Source of the DNA: Site-B1 sp963722665
Lineage (GTDB): Bacteria; Bacteroidota; Bacteroidia; Flavobacteriales; Flavobacteriaceae
Length of the DNA: 62,355 nucleotides
Assembly (NCBI GenBank): GCA_963722665.1
Contig: CAVRNW010000017.1
Span: 1 to 62,355 of the forward strand
Reading direction: 5' to 3'
Both the position numbers and the translations under genes were made by a program. Of the stretch, positions 1 to 7,481 are shown in pieces. Positions within the stretch are counted from its first letter, which is position 1, and each line of letters begins with the position of its first letter. The notes beneath the pieces are model-generated. The model was not told where the DNA came from, ran no database searches, and was given only the letters and a program-made list of their open reading frames with translations.

Positions 1-568
1 GAGAAGGGAAGACCTTTGTGAGTTTGAATCTGTCTCTGGCATTGGCGAGTTTAAATAAGAAGGTTCTATTAATTGGTGCAGATCTTAGAAATCCGCAGTT
101 GCATAATTATATCAATAAAGACAAGAACGAAATTGGGCTTGTCCAATTATTTATATGATGTCAAAGTGGACTGGAAAAAGATCCTGATAAAAGGTTTTGA
201 AAAGCATCCAAGTCATGATATCCTTATTTCGGGAAGCTTACCGCCAAATCCGGCGCATCTCTTGACCAACGGCCGGTTTGAGACCTTGCTGGAAGAAGCT
301 AAATCGCTTTATGATTATATCATTGTGGATACGGCACCAACCATTCTGGTAACAGATACCCTGTTGATCTCACAATTCGCAGATGCAACCTTATATATCA
401 CGCGAGCCAATTTCACCGAGAAGAATCTGCTGGATCATGCCATTGAACTGCATAAGAACAAAAAGATCAAGAATCTGGCCTTTGTGATCAATTCTGTAGG
501 TAGCATCTAACCGTTCCTATGGCTATAACTATGGTTATGGTTATGGTTATGGAGAAGAAGAGAGTTAG
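1..568 (+). CDS. Wzc-type tyrosine autokinase, 3' end (frameshifted)
   Basis: C-terminal cytoplasmic kinase domain of a bacterial tyrosine kinase (BY-kinase) that controls polymerisation and export of capsular or exopolysaccharide. The window opens inside the Walker A loop (EGKTFVSLNLSLALAS), followed by the second Walker motif (KKVLLIGADLRNP), Walker B (YDYIIVDTAPTILVTD) and a tyrosine cluster at the very end (SYGYNYGYGYGYGEEES), the tail that is autophosphorylated in this family. The Wzz and membrane part lies outside the window. Reading through needs two +1 corrections: one extra G in a GGG run near 136, and one extra base near 505; the stop is then at 566-568. Family signatures are intact on both sides of each break, so I suspect sequence error, although a recent pseudogene is possible. 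Confidence 0.85.
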
Positions 569-1260
569 TTTATCGTGAATCAGTGAATTCGTAAATCGTA
601 AATCGTGAATCAGTAAATTGTGAATCGTGAATTCAAGTCAAATTCGTGAATCGTAAATCGTGAATTGTAATTCGTAAATCAGTGAATTGTGAAACGTGAA
701 TCAGTGAATGCAGTGAATCGTAAATGTAGTGAATCAATCGTTAATCGTAATTCGTGAATCCGTAACTCGTGAATCAGTAATCAGTGAATTCGTGAATCAG
801 TGAATCAGTGAATCGTAATCGTAACTCGTCAATCGTGAAGGGTGAATGAGTGAATCAGTGAATCAGTGAATCAGTGAAGCAGTGAAAAGTGAAACAGTAA
901 AGTAAAGAGTGAAAGGTAAAAGTTAAATTGTTATTCGTAAATTGTCAATCGCTCAATCTGATCGTAAATCTCAAATCCCAAATCGTCAATCGTAATTCGA
1001 ACTGAAACGGTGAATCGTAAAAGTTAAATTGTTATTCGTAAATCGTAATTCGTCAATCGTCAATTCGTAAATCGTCAATCGTGAATGCGTGAATTGTCAA
1101 TCAGTAAATTCGTGAATCAGTAAAACGTAAATCGTGAAACGTAATGTAGTGAATCAGTGAATTGTAATTCGAATCAGTGAATTCGTGAATTAGTGAATCG
1201 TGAATCGTAAATCGTGATCCAAATCGTAATTCAAATCGAAATTCTGAAACGATGTAACTA
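569..1260. repeat. Degenerate GTGAATC/CGTAAAT repeat block I
   Basis: About 690 bp without a gene, made almost entirely of imperfect 7-8-bp units such as CAGTGAAT, CGTAAAT, CGTGAAT, CGTCAAT and CGTAATT. All units read in the same direction on the + strand. Stops occur in every frame. Longer tracts recur: a 21-bp tract at 922-942 and 1023-1043 returns at 2876-2896, and a 28-bp tract at 972-999 returns at 2824-2851. No transposase, spacer architecture or RNA gene is visible. The function is unknown. Confidence 0.85.
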
Positions 1261-1309
1261 TAATCGTTATCTTGAAACAATCATAAAACTTGATGTGAAA
1301 TAGTGAATT

Positions 1310-1349
1310 ATCTGCGAACTAAATGGTCGAAAACCCTCAATTCGCAGAT
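1310..1349. repeat. Inverted repeat, 9-bp arms
   Basis: ATCTGCGAA at 1310-1318 is the exact reverse complement of TTCGCAGAT at 1341-1349, with a 22-base loop. It lies in the 1261-1620 stretch that follows repeat block I, where I recognise no gene. There is no T-run, so a terminator is unlikely. Confidence 0.55.
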
Positions 1350-1403
1350 GACGAGCAAAAACTCTGTAAGGCAGTGAACTCGTTCAATCGCGAAGTGTAA
1401 TCG

Positions 1404-1434
1404 AGTGGTTTTTCAGATTGTCTGAAAAAATTCA
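1404..1434. repeat. Strong short hairpin, possible terminator of rpe
   Basis: TTTTTCAGA (1409-1417), loop TTG, then TCTGAAAAA (1421-1429), a perfect 9-bp stem extended imperfectly outwards (GTG/CAC). It lies about 190 bases downstream of the rpe stop on the minus strand and could end that transcript, but the distance is large and the stem is AT-rich. The rest of 1434-1620 holds only fragments resembling dispersed flavobacterial repeats (ctcgaatgaca). Confidence 0.4.
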
Positions 1435-1620
1435 CTTGGCTTCGTCATATTTAGGTTCGTTTTGAATCGAAGTCAAAATGACATGAATCGTAAATTATTC
1501 TCATAGACTTCTAAACTTGTATCACAAGGTACTCGTCAATTGAAAATATATTGTCATCGATTGTCAGCTAGTGCTCGAATGACATCGAAGACAAAATTCA
1601 GTCGAGAAGCAATAGTTAGC

Positions 1621-2284
1621 TTAGCTATTTGCTAATGATTTTAAATCCTTGATGGTTTTTGCAGGATCACTGCTCTTAAACACAAAACTGCCTGCTACCA
1701 ATACATCGGCTCCGGTCTGAGCCAGTTTCTTCGCATTTTTATCGGTCACACCACCATCTATTTCTATAAGTGTGGAAGCGCCTTTTTTCTTGATAAGGGC
1801 TTTTAACTGTTCTATCTTACTATAAGTATTCTCAATAAAACTTTGTCCGCCAAATCCGGGATTCACACTCATGATCAACACCAGGTCAATATCCTGAATG
1901 GTATCTTCCAGTAAACTTACATTGGTATGCGGGTTCAGGGAAACCCCTGCTTTCATGCCTTCGGCCTTGATAGCCTGAAGGGTACGATGCAAATGGGTAC
2001 AGGCTTCATAATGCACGGTAAGGATATCACTCCCCAGATCGGCAAAGGTCTTGATATATCGGTCAGGATCCACGATCATAAGGTGCACATCCAGTGGTTT
2101 TTTAGCATGCTTTGGCAATGGCTTTAAGCACAGGCATTCCGAAGGAAATATTGGGCACAAAGACACCATCCATAATATCGATATGTATCCAGTCGGCCTC
2201 ACTGTTGTTGACCATTTCAATATCGCGCTGTAAATTCCCGAAATCGGCCGCCAGAATGGAAGGAGCAATTAATTTTGAAGACAT
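1621..2284 (-). CDS. rpe: Ribulose-phosphate 3-epimerase (one frameshift)
   Basis: Interconverts D-ribulose 5-phosphate and D-xylulose 5-phosphate in the pentose phosphate pathway; a cytoplasmic TIM barrel. The N-terminus carries LIAPSILAADF and the metal/catalytic motif HIDIMDGVFVPNISFG; later come DVHLMIVDP, VLIMSVNPGFGGQSFI and the C-terminal IEIDGGV and GADVLVAGS, all family hallmarks. With one correction (an extra base in the TTT run at 2111-2113, changing KHAKKPLD into a stop) the gene encodes 220 residues, the normal family length. A TATATTTG box lies 24 bases upstream of the start. It is a single-copy central enzyme, so the break is probably an artefact. Confidence 0.93.
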
Positions 2285-2307
2285 GTATGTTGAGTTGTAA
2301 GTTTTGA

Positions 2308-2315
2308 CAAATATA
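2308..2315 (-). promoter_or_regulatory. Probable -7 box of the rpe promoter
   Basis: On the minus strand this reads TATATTTG, matching the Bacteroidota -7 consensus TAnnTTTG. It ends 24 bases before the rpe start codon. No clear -33 TTG is visible at the usual distance. Confidence 0.5.
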
Positions 2316-2329
2316 AGTAAAAAGGTTGG

Positions 2330-2955
2330 GTGTGAATTGGTGAATGAGTGAGTAAGTGAATTAGTGAATCAGTGAATCAGTGAATCGTAATCGTGAACCG
2401 TGAATATCGTGAATCGAGTGCAATCAGTTAGTAATTCAGAAAAGTCGAATCGTAAATCGTAACTCGTCAATCGTGAATCGGGTGAATGAGTGAATGAGTG
2501 AATCAGTGAAGCAGTAATCGTAAATCGTCAATCGTAATTCGCAATTCGTAAATCGTAAATCGTCAATCGTAATTCGTAATCAGTGAATCGTAACATCGTA
2601 AAGTTCGTAATTCGTCAATCGTAACTCGTAATTCGCAAACGCAATAGTTTCGAAGCATTAAGATAAAAGTCATGTAATAAAGTTTCGTAATCCCTTATGG
2701 GAAGACGGAAGATGGGTAAAAAAAATCGTGAAGCATCGTGAAACAGTGTCAATCGTAATTCCGTAATCAGTTAATCGTCAATTCGTTAATCGTAATTCGA
2801 ATAAAATCGTCAATCCCGAATCCCAAATCCCAAATCGTCAATCGTAATTCGTAACTCGTCAACGGTGAAAGGTAAGTTAAATTGTTATTCGTAAATCTCA
2901 ATTCTCAATTCTCAATTCTCAAATCTAATCCTAAATCACAATCAATCATAATTCC
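2330..2955. repeat. Degenerate GTGAATC/CGTAAAT repeat block II
   Basis: Same type of units and same + strand direction as the block at 569-1260, filling the gap between the divergent ends of rpe (start) and the BLUF gene (stop). It shares the 21-bp (2876-2896) and 28-bp (2824-2851) tracts with block I. It is interrupted at about 2650-2725 by a non-repeat segment whose part at 2693-2716 (CCCTTATGGGAAGACGGAAG) recurs in near-identical form at 3731-3750 in block III. Confidence 0.85.
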
Positions 2956-2961
2956 TTAACA

Positions 2962-3369
2962 TCAGGATTCACCAATAAAGTTTTCTACTACCCTGATGAC
3001 CTTATCAACATTTTTGATCTCAGCCTCTTTAAGCCAGCCGATGTAATTATGCAGCTCATTTCTTCTTTTAGGGTCTTCAAAATGGATGAATCCGCTTTCA
3101 TAATCATGAAAGATGCGTTCGTCAAGAGGATTATCAATGAGAGGAATAAGGTTTCTGTGCCGCGGATCGCGGGTGATCTTCTTAAAAAGGGACTTTACCA
3201 TGTTTTCCTCTCCTTCCAGGATCTGAAGGAAATTCCCGTTATTATAGATAAGGATACCCGAAACATTGTGTTCCGTATTATTACGCTTGTTCACTAGAAA
3301 CAGATGTTCAAGGTCTTTTACAGTCAAGGTGTCTTTACAACTACTTACGTAACAGAGGGTGTGGAGCAT
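2962..3369 (-). CDS. BLUF-domain blue-light photoreceptor (stand-alone)
   Basis: A 135-residue protein consisting of little more than a BLUF domain, which binds FAD and senses blue light. The three flavin-pocket residues fall exactly at the AppA spacing: Tyr7 (CYVSS), Asn31 (KRNNTEHN) and Gln49 (NFLQILEGE), i.e. Y+24 and Y+42 as in AppA Y21/N45/Q63. ITRDPRHRNL and ERIF are also typical. The positions equivalent to AppA Trp104 and Met106 are Tyr90 and Ser92 (HDYESGF instead of the usual W-x-M-G-F), so the usual Trp/Met output switch is absent. There is no effector domain; output is probably through a partner protein. The neighbours (rpe, rpoD) give no obvious partner, and both flanks are repeat blocks. 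Confidence 0.9.
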   Translation of the reverse strand: MLHTLCYVSSCKDTLTVKDLEHLFLVNKRNNTEHNVSGILIYNNGNFLQILEGEENMVKSLFKKITRDPRHRNLIPLIDNPLDERIFHDYESGFIHFEDPKRRNELHNYIGWLKEAEIKNVDKVIRVVENFIGES

Positions 3370-3439
3370 TTATTATTGCTGGTTTAGGATTACTTAATTC
3401 TTAAATATAGGAATTTATTAAGTGAGAGAGTAAAAAAGT

Positions 3440-3800
3440 GGGAAAAAAGTGAAACAGTGATTCGTGAACTGCGTAAGTAGTGAATAAGTGAATCGTAAAT
3501 CGTGAATCGTAAATCGTAAATCGTAATCGTAAATCGTGAATTCGAACGTGAAGTAGTAAGGAATCAGAATGAATTTCTCCTTAGTGAATGGTAAGTGAAT
3601 CAGTGAATAAGTGAATCAGTGAATCAGTGAATCAGTGAATCGTAAATCGTAAATCGTAAATTGTAATTCGTAACTCGTAAATTCAAACCAAAGTTAAGAA
3701 GTATTAAGGAAAACCAGAATAAAGTTTCTTCCCTTAGGGAAGACGGAAGATGGGATAAAAAAGTGAATCAGTGAATCAGTAGTGTCAGGTCAAGTAGTGA
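3440..3800. repeat. Degenerate GTGAATC/CGTAAAT repeat block III
   Basis: Third block of the same 7-8-bp units, again in + strand direction, starting about 70 bases upstream of the BLUF start codon. Runs such as repeated CAGTGAAT at 3598-3640 are the most regular of the window. Scattered single units continue to about 4005. The stretch 3801-4070 otherwise holds no recognisable gene. Confidence 0.82.
3691..3733 (+). repeat. 43-bp exact direct repeat, copy 1
   Basis: Identical over 43 bases to 4009-4051. The core is ACCAGAATAAAGTTTCTTCC. It begins with AAGTTAAGAAGTATTAAGGA and has no coding potential. It marks a local duplication within the intergenic repeat region. Confidence 0.8.
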
Positions 3801-4008
3801 TTAGAAGATTCTAAATCTGAAATTCGTAAAGTAATGAGATTCGAAACCGTTTGAATGAATTCAGATGTAATCGGAAGAAATAGTGAATTTTCAGTCGGAA
3901 ATAGATTAGCAACTAGTTAGTCTCGATTTTGATTCGTGATCAGGAAATGAACAAAATAAGAATTCTTTTTAAATGATAATCAAGAAAATTCGTAATTCGT
4001 AAATCACC

Positions 4009-4051
4009 AAGTTAAGAAGTATTAAGGAAAACCAGAATAAAGTTTCTTCCC
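4009..4051 (+). repeat. 43-bp exact direct repeat, copy 2
   Basis: Second copy of the element at 3691-3733, 318 bases downstream. After the shared part the sequences diverge completely (copy 1 continues into a palindromic CCCTTAGGG segment; copy 2 into CGATTATCATTCC). Confidence 0.8.
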
Positions 4052-4070
4052 GATTATCATTCCATTAAAA

Positions 4071-4217
4071 AGATCGCGTCATTCAACACGATTAGTTCAA
4101 CTAAATGGTTTGATAGCTCAAACCAAAGTTTCACTTTTCGATTCACTTCAAAAGATCGCGTCATTCAACGCGATTAGTTCAACTAGTTGGTTTGATGGCT
4201 CAAACCAAAGTTTCACT
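4071..4217. repeat. Tandem pair of a 65-bp structured element
   Basis: Two near-identical copies (4071-4135 and 4153-4217, 82-base period) starting AGATCGCGTCATTCAAC. Each contains an internal inverted repeat, GGTTTGA-tagc-TCAAACC in copy 1 and GGTTTGATGGCTCAAACC in copy 2; copy 2 also has CGCG-tcattcaa-CGCG. Differences cluster in loops (ACACG versus ACGCG, TAAATGG versus TAGTTGG), which is what structured RNA or protein-binding palindromes show. They lie just beyond the rpoD terminator. Confidence 0.65.
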
Positions 4218-4261
4218 AAAAGAGTGAACCCCCGGTAATCAGCCAAGGGTTCTTTCATCAA

Positions 4262-4291
4262 TCAAAAAACGAACAGTTATGATTAACTGTT
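4262..4291 (-). terminator. Rho-independent terminator of rpoD
   Basis: On the minus strand AACAGTTA (4291-4284), loop ATCA, TAACTGTT (4279-4272), then CGTTTTTTG. A perfect 8-bp stem followed by six T, placed about 85 bases after the repaired rpoD stop. A second weaker stem GAACCC/GGGTTC lies at 4226-4252. Confidence 0.6.
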
Positions 4292-4374
4292 TGTTACTGT
4301 GAAATTCCGGTTATCAAATTTCAAATCCCGGATTGATCAGTTGGAATTTGTTTTTTGAGCTTTGGAATTTAAAC

Positions 4375-5239
4375 TTACCCAAGGTAAGTTTTTAATATCT
4401 TGCTTCTGGATGTATGTTTTAATCTCCGAATTGCTTTTTCTTTTATTTGACGTACACGCTCACGAGTCAGATCAAAGGTTTCCCCAATTTCTTCCAAAGT
4501 CATAGGATGCTGGTTTCCTAAGTCCAAAATACAAACGGATCACGTCTGCTTCTCTGGGAGTCAGCGTTTCCAAAGCACGCTCGATCTCTGTACGCAACGA
4601 TTCGTGCAACAGGTCTCTGTCCGGATTTGGTGATTCCCCACTGTTCAATACATCATACAGGTTGGAATCTTCACCTTCAACCAAAGGCGCATCCATACTT
4701 ACGTGACGGCCTGAATTCTTCATGGACTCTTTCACATCATTGATGGTCATATCCAGTTCTTTGGCGATCTCTTCGGCACTTGGCGGACGTTCATGTGATT
4801 GCTCAAGAAAAGCAAAGGTCTTATTGATCTTATTGATGGAACCGATCTTGTTCAAAGGCAAACGCACGATACGTGACTGCTCGGCCAATGCCTGTAAAAT
4901 GGATTGACGAATCCACCATACCGCATAGGAAATGAACTTGAATCCACGCGTTTCATCAAAACGCTGAGCCGCTTTGATAAGTCCTAAATTACCTTCATTG
5001 ATAAGATCCGGTAATGTTAGTCCCTGATTCTGGTATTGTTTTGCTACCGATACAACGAAACGTAAATTAGCTTTGGTCAGTTTCTCTAAAGCCAGCTGAT
5101 CGCCTGCCTTGATACGTTGTGCTAATTCGACTTCTTCATCTGCTGTGATCAGATCTACTTTACCAATTTCTTGCAAATATTTATCCAGCGAAGCGGTTTC
5201 TCTGTTAGTTACCTGCTTCGTAATTTTGAGTTGTCTCAT
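4375..5239 (-). CDS. rpoD: Primary sigma factor RpoD/SigA (frameshift in region 4)
   Basis: Housekeeping sigma-70 factor that directs RNA polymerase to the TTG/TAnnTTTG promoters of Bacteroidota. Region 1.2 (TASLDKYLQEIGKVDL), region 2 (ANLRFVVSVAKQYQNQGL, NEGNLGLIKAAQRFD, FKFISYAVWWIRQSI), region 3 and region 4 are all present; there is no region 1.1, as usual in this phylum. One extra base at about 4519 breaks region 4.2: uncorrected, the protein ends after 255 residues without the -35-type helix-turn-helix. Removing it restores LGNQHPMTLEEIGETFDLTR and RERVRQIKEKAIRRLKH, giving 287 residues, the normal length. A cell with only the truncated form should not be viable, so this is very probably a sequence error, or else decoded by +1 slippage (the site reads CTT AGG A). 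Confidence 0.95.
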
Positions 5240-5331
5240 TTAATGGTCTCCTGTGATATTTTAAGTGAATAATAGGTTCTAAGTAGTTATACGAAGAATC
5301 GTTACAAAATGTTACAAAAATTTAAAAAAAA

Positions 5332-5706
5332 TTAAATCTTTAGTGTTTTAACAGTATCTAAATGTATGGCCTCCTTGGTCTCATCAGAGAATTTGTAGTG
5401 CCCCCTTAGAGTGATCAATTGAAACCGATACGATTTTAATTGACTCAAGGTGTTTAAGAACAACCATTTGGATTTTAATAACCTCGGCTTCTCAGATTTC
5501 AGGCTGAGGTCGAAAATATGCATTCTGCCATCTTTTTCTGCCATGATATCCGGTGTTATGGAAATTTTACTCCCTTTCTTAAGATAAGATTTAGGTGTGT
5601 CGAAGCCTTCCATATCGGCCTGAATGTTCGTATATCCTAAGTTTTCCAGGTAACTTATGGATTTAGTCAATTCGTTTGTGTATTTGATTTTGTCTTGTTT
5701 GATCAT
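5332..5706 (-). CDS. Conserved hypothetical protein, possible nuclease-like fold
   Basis: A 124-residue protein, start chosen at MIKQDKIKY because the 12 in-frame residues upstream (FQNIFCILLV) overlap AT-rich leader DNA. No signal peptide. The order E-x24-D with ITPDIMAEKDGRMHIFDLSL (a conserved Asp, then x-hydrophobic-D-hydrophobic, then K) resembles the core of PD-(D/E)xK restriction-endonuclease-like folds, seen in small Bacteroidota proteins of unknown role. This assignment is an inference from pattern only. It sits upstream of rpoD on the same strand, with a 92-base gap. Confidence 0.55.
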   Translation of the reverse strand: MIKQDKIKYTNELTKSISYLENLGYTNIQADMEGFDTPKSYLKKGSKISITPDIMAEKDGRMHIFDLSLKSEKPRLLKSKWLFLNTLSQLKSYRFQLITLRGHYKFSDETKEAIHLDTVKTLKI

Positions 5707-6116
5707 AACTAGTAAGATACAAAATATATTTTGAAATACCAAATCGTATTCTTGCTGTCTTTTTAGGGCTGTAAATAAGGATTTTAATAGCTAACCGACT
5801 CAACTTAAAAAGTGTCATTCGAAGGTAAAAGGATCATCTGTTTCTATTCGCAAGCGCAGTTTATTGATCTTCTGATGCATTTTATAAATTATACTTGCAT
5901 ATTTTGAAAATTACAAGTCCAGATAAGAACTAGATTTGTATAATATGCAAAAAATACTTTATAAATATGTCATTTTCTTAATACGGTTATCAAATATTAC
6001 AAAGTAGTTTTAATAAAAAATTCGAGTCATGTTAATTTTATTAATGCTGCATATCATCAACCGGTTCAAAAAACAGGGAGAACGATCCGCTCGATCTTAA
6101 AAGTATATTAAACAGA
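5707..6116. other. Intergenic region, 410 bp, AT-rich
   Basis: No gene recognised. It holds the 20-bp element at 5987-6006, also found at 10555-10574, and a possible 23-codon ORF from 6029 (MLILLMLHIINRFKKQ...) that overlaps the upstream side of the next gene without homology I can name. Confidence 0.5.
5987..6006. promoter_or_regulatory. 20-bp shared element, copy 1
   Basis: TTATCAAATATTACAAAGTA, identical to 10555-10574; with ACG plus one mismatched base in front the match extends to 24 positions. It lies 111 bases upstream of the DUF6134-like gene. The reverse strand begins TACTTTG, close to a -7 box. Confidence 0.5.
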
Positions 6117-6737
6117 TTGGTATTAGGATTGAAATATGGCATTCCGTTTTTACTCATCTCATTTACAGGGGGTGAAGCAGTGATAAATGAATCAGAGACC
6201 ATTCGGTTTGATATTGTTAAGAAGGAAAAGGTCTTGGGTTTTATAGATCTGCAATTAATAAAGAACGACCAAACAACAAAGTTTGTTATCAATAGCGAGG
6301 TCAATACAAAACTGCTTTTCAACTTTCAGGCTAAGAGTACGGAAACCTACATCTATAACAAGGACACACTCGTATATTCTTCTATTTACAGAACCATCAA
6401 TGACCATGTAAAAGTGGATCAGTCCATATCGTTAAATAAAGGGAAATATTATTTAAGCAATAAAAAGGGAGATGAACTGTTGGATATTGGAGCGATCCAA
6501 TGTAACTTGGTCAGGCTTTTCTTTGAAGAACCTGTGAACATGGAAAAAGTGTATTGTGATAAGCTTAATGTATATGTCAGTATAATTAGAGTCAATGCAA
6601 ATACATACAAAGTGATGTTCCCAAACAAGAGTTATAATGTGTTCCATTACCGTAATGGGAAATGCCGTTTAGTCGAAGCCGTTGGAACTTTTTATAAAGT
6701 GGAACTGATACCGAACCACAGGACAACGGACCTGTAG
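6117..6737 (+). CDS. DUF6134-like exported protein
   Basis: 206 residues beginning from a TTG codon with a short hydrophobic, signal-like N-terminus (LKYGIPFLLISFTGGEA). The body has the features of DUF6134: a strand-rich protein with GFIDLQLIKNDQTTKFVINS, TYIYNKDTLVYSS, VRLFFEEPVNMEKVYCDKLN and a C-terminal YNVFHYRNGKC. The function of the family is unknown. There is no ATG/GTG start in frame upstream before a stop at 6042, so the start is uncertain. It lies 72 bases ahead of the CPBP gene in the same direction and may be co-transcribed. Confidence 0.65.
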   Translation: MVLGLKYGIPFLLISFTGGEAVINESETIRFDIVKKEKVLGFIDLQLIKNDQTTKFVINSEVNTKLLFNFQAKSTETYIYNKDTLVYSSIYRTINDHVKVDQSISLNKGKYYLSNKKGDELLDIGAIQCNLVRLFFEEPVNMEKVYCDKLNVYVSIIRVNANTYKVMFPNKSYNVFHYRNGKCRLVEAVGTFYKVELIPNHRTTDL

Positions 6738-6809
6738 GAATGAAATCGACATTATGATTAAAATCATATTATAGAAATAATTTAAGAATTAACTTAAAAG
6801 TTAGAAAAA

Positions 6810-7481
6810 ATGGAAACTGCTGCCAATTTATATTATGTAATTGCTGCTGGTTTTATAGTTTACTTCATTATAAGCTATGCTTATAAGGTTTTAAAATTTC
6901 GAAATATTGAAGAAGCCTTATTAACTGGTAAAGGACTGCTTTTTTTAAACTTAAAGCATTTTATTGGCATCGTTCTGTTTGGCCTGCTATTCTTTTTGAT
7001 CGTTCCGGAATATAGATTCCTGGTCTTGTCTTTTGAGAATTTGGATTTCATAGTGCTGGTTTGGATCCTTCCCGTATTGATCTTATCAGCAGTATTAGCT
7101 TATAGCTCAGTTAAAAAGCGTTTAAAGGTTGTAACAGAAAGATCAATTTTACAATTTGATCAGGCCTGGAGTTATTTTGGTATTAGAGCACTATTCCTGC
7201 TTTCTTACGAATTCTTTTTCAGAGGTATCATCTTCTTTTCCTGTTTGGAAGTGTTCGATCTTACCATTGCCATTGCAATTACAACCGGCTTATATGTTCT
7301 GATCCACAGCTTCGATTCCCGGAATGAAATATTAGGAGCCATACCTTTTGGTATTGTTCTGTGTCTGTTCAGCTACTATACAAACAGTATATGGCCGGCA
7401 TTTTTGATCCATCTGACACTTTCAGGTGTTTATGAATTTACCATGTTCAGACAACTAACTCTTAAAACAATAAGATCATGA
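6810..7481 (+). CDS. CPBP-family intramembrane protein, degenerate active site
   Basis: 223 residues with about six hydrophobic segments, resembling the CPBP (CAAX protease/bacteriocin-processing, Abi) family. The region SYEFFFRGIIFF aligns with motif 1 (EExxxR) but the first Glu is Tyr; LYVLIHSFD matches motif 2 (FxxxH) loosely; FLIHLTLSGVYEF stands where HxxxN is expected and lacks the Asn. It may therefore be a non-catalytic member. Its stop overlaps the next start (ATGA at 7478-7481), so the two genes are translationally coupled, linking a membrane protein with two dehydrogenases. Confidence 0.65.
   Translation: METAANLYYVIAAGFIVYFIISYAYKVLKFRNIEEALLTGKGLLFLNLKHFIGIVLFGLLFFLIVPEYRFLVLSFENLDFIVLVWILPVLILSAVLAYSSVKKRLKVVTERSILQFDQAWSYFGIRALFLLSYEFFFRGIIFFSCLEVFDLTIAIAITTGLYVLIHSFDSRNEILGAIPFGIVLCLFSYYTNSIWPAFLIHLTLSGVYEFTMFRQLTLKTIRS

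Noticed and set aside
1927..2300. Several plus-strand frames of 60-66 codons opposite rpe
   Set aside because: They arise from the antisense of the rpe TIM-barrel sequence.
569..3800. CRISPR-like array
   Set aside because: The repeats are 7-8 bp, degenerate, without spacers of constant length, and there are no cas genes.
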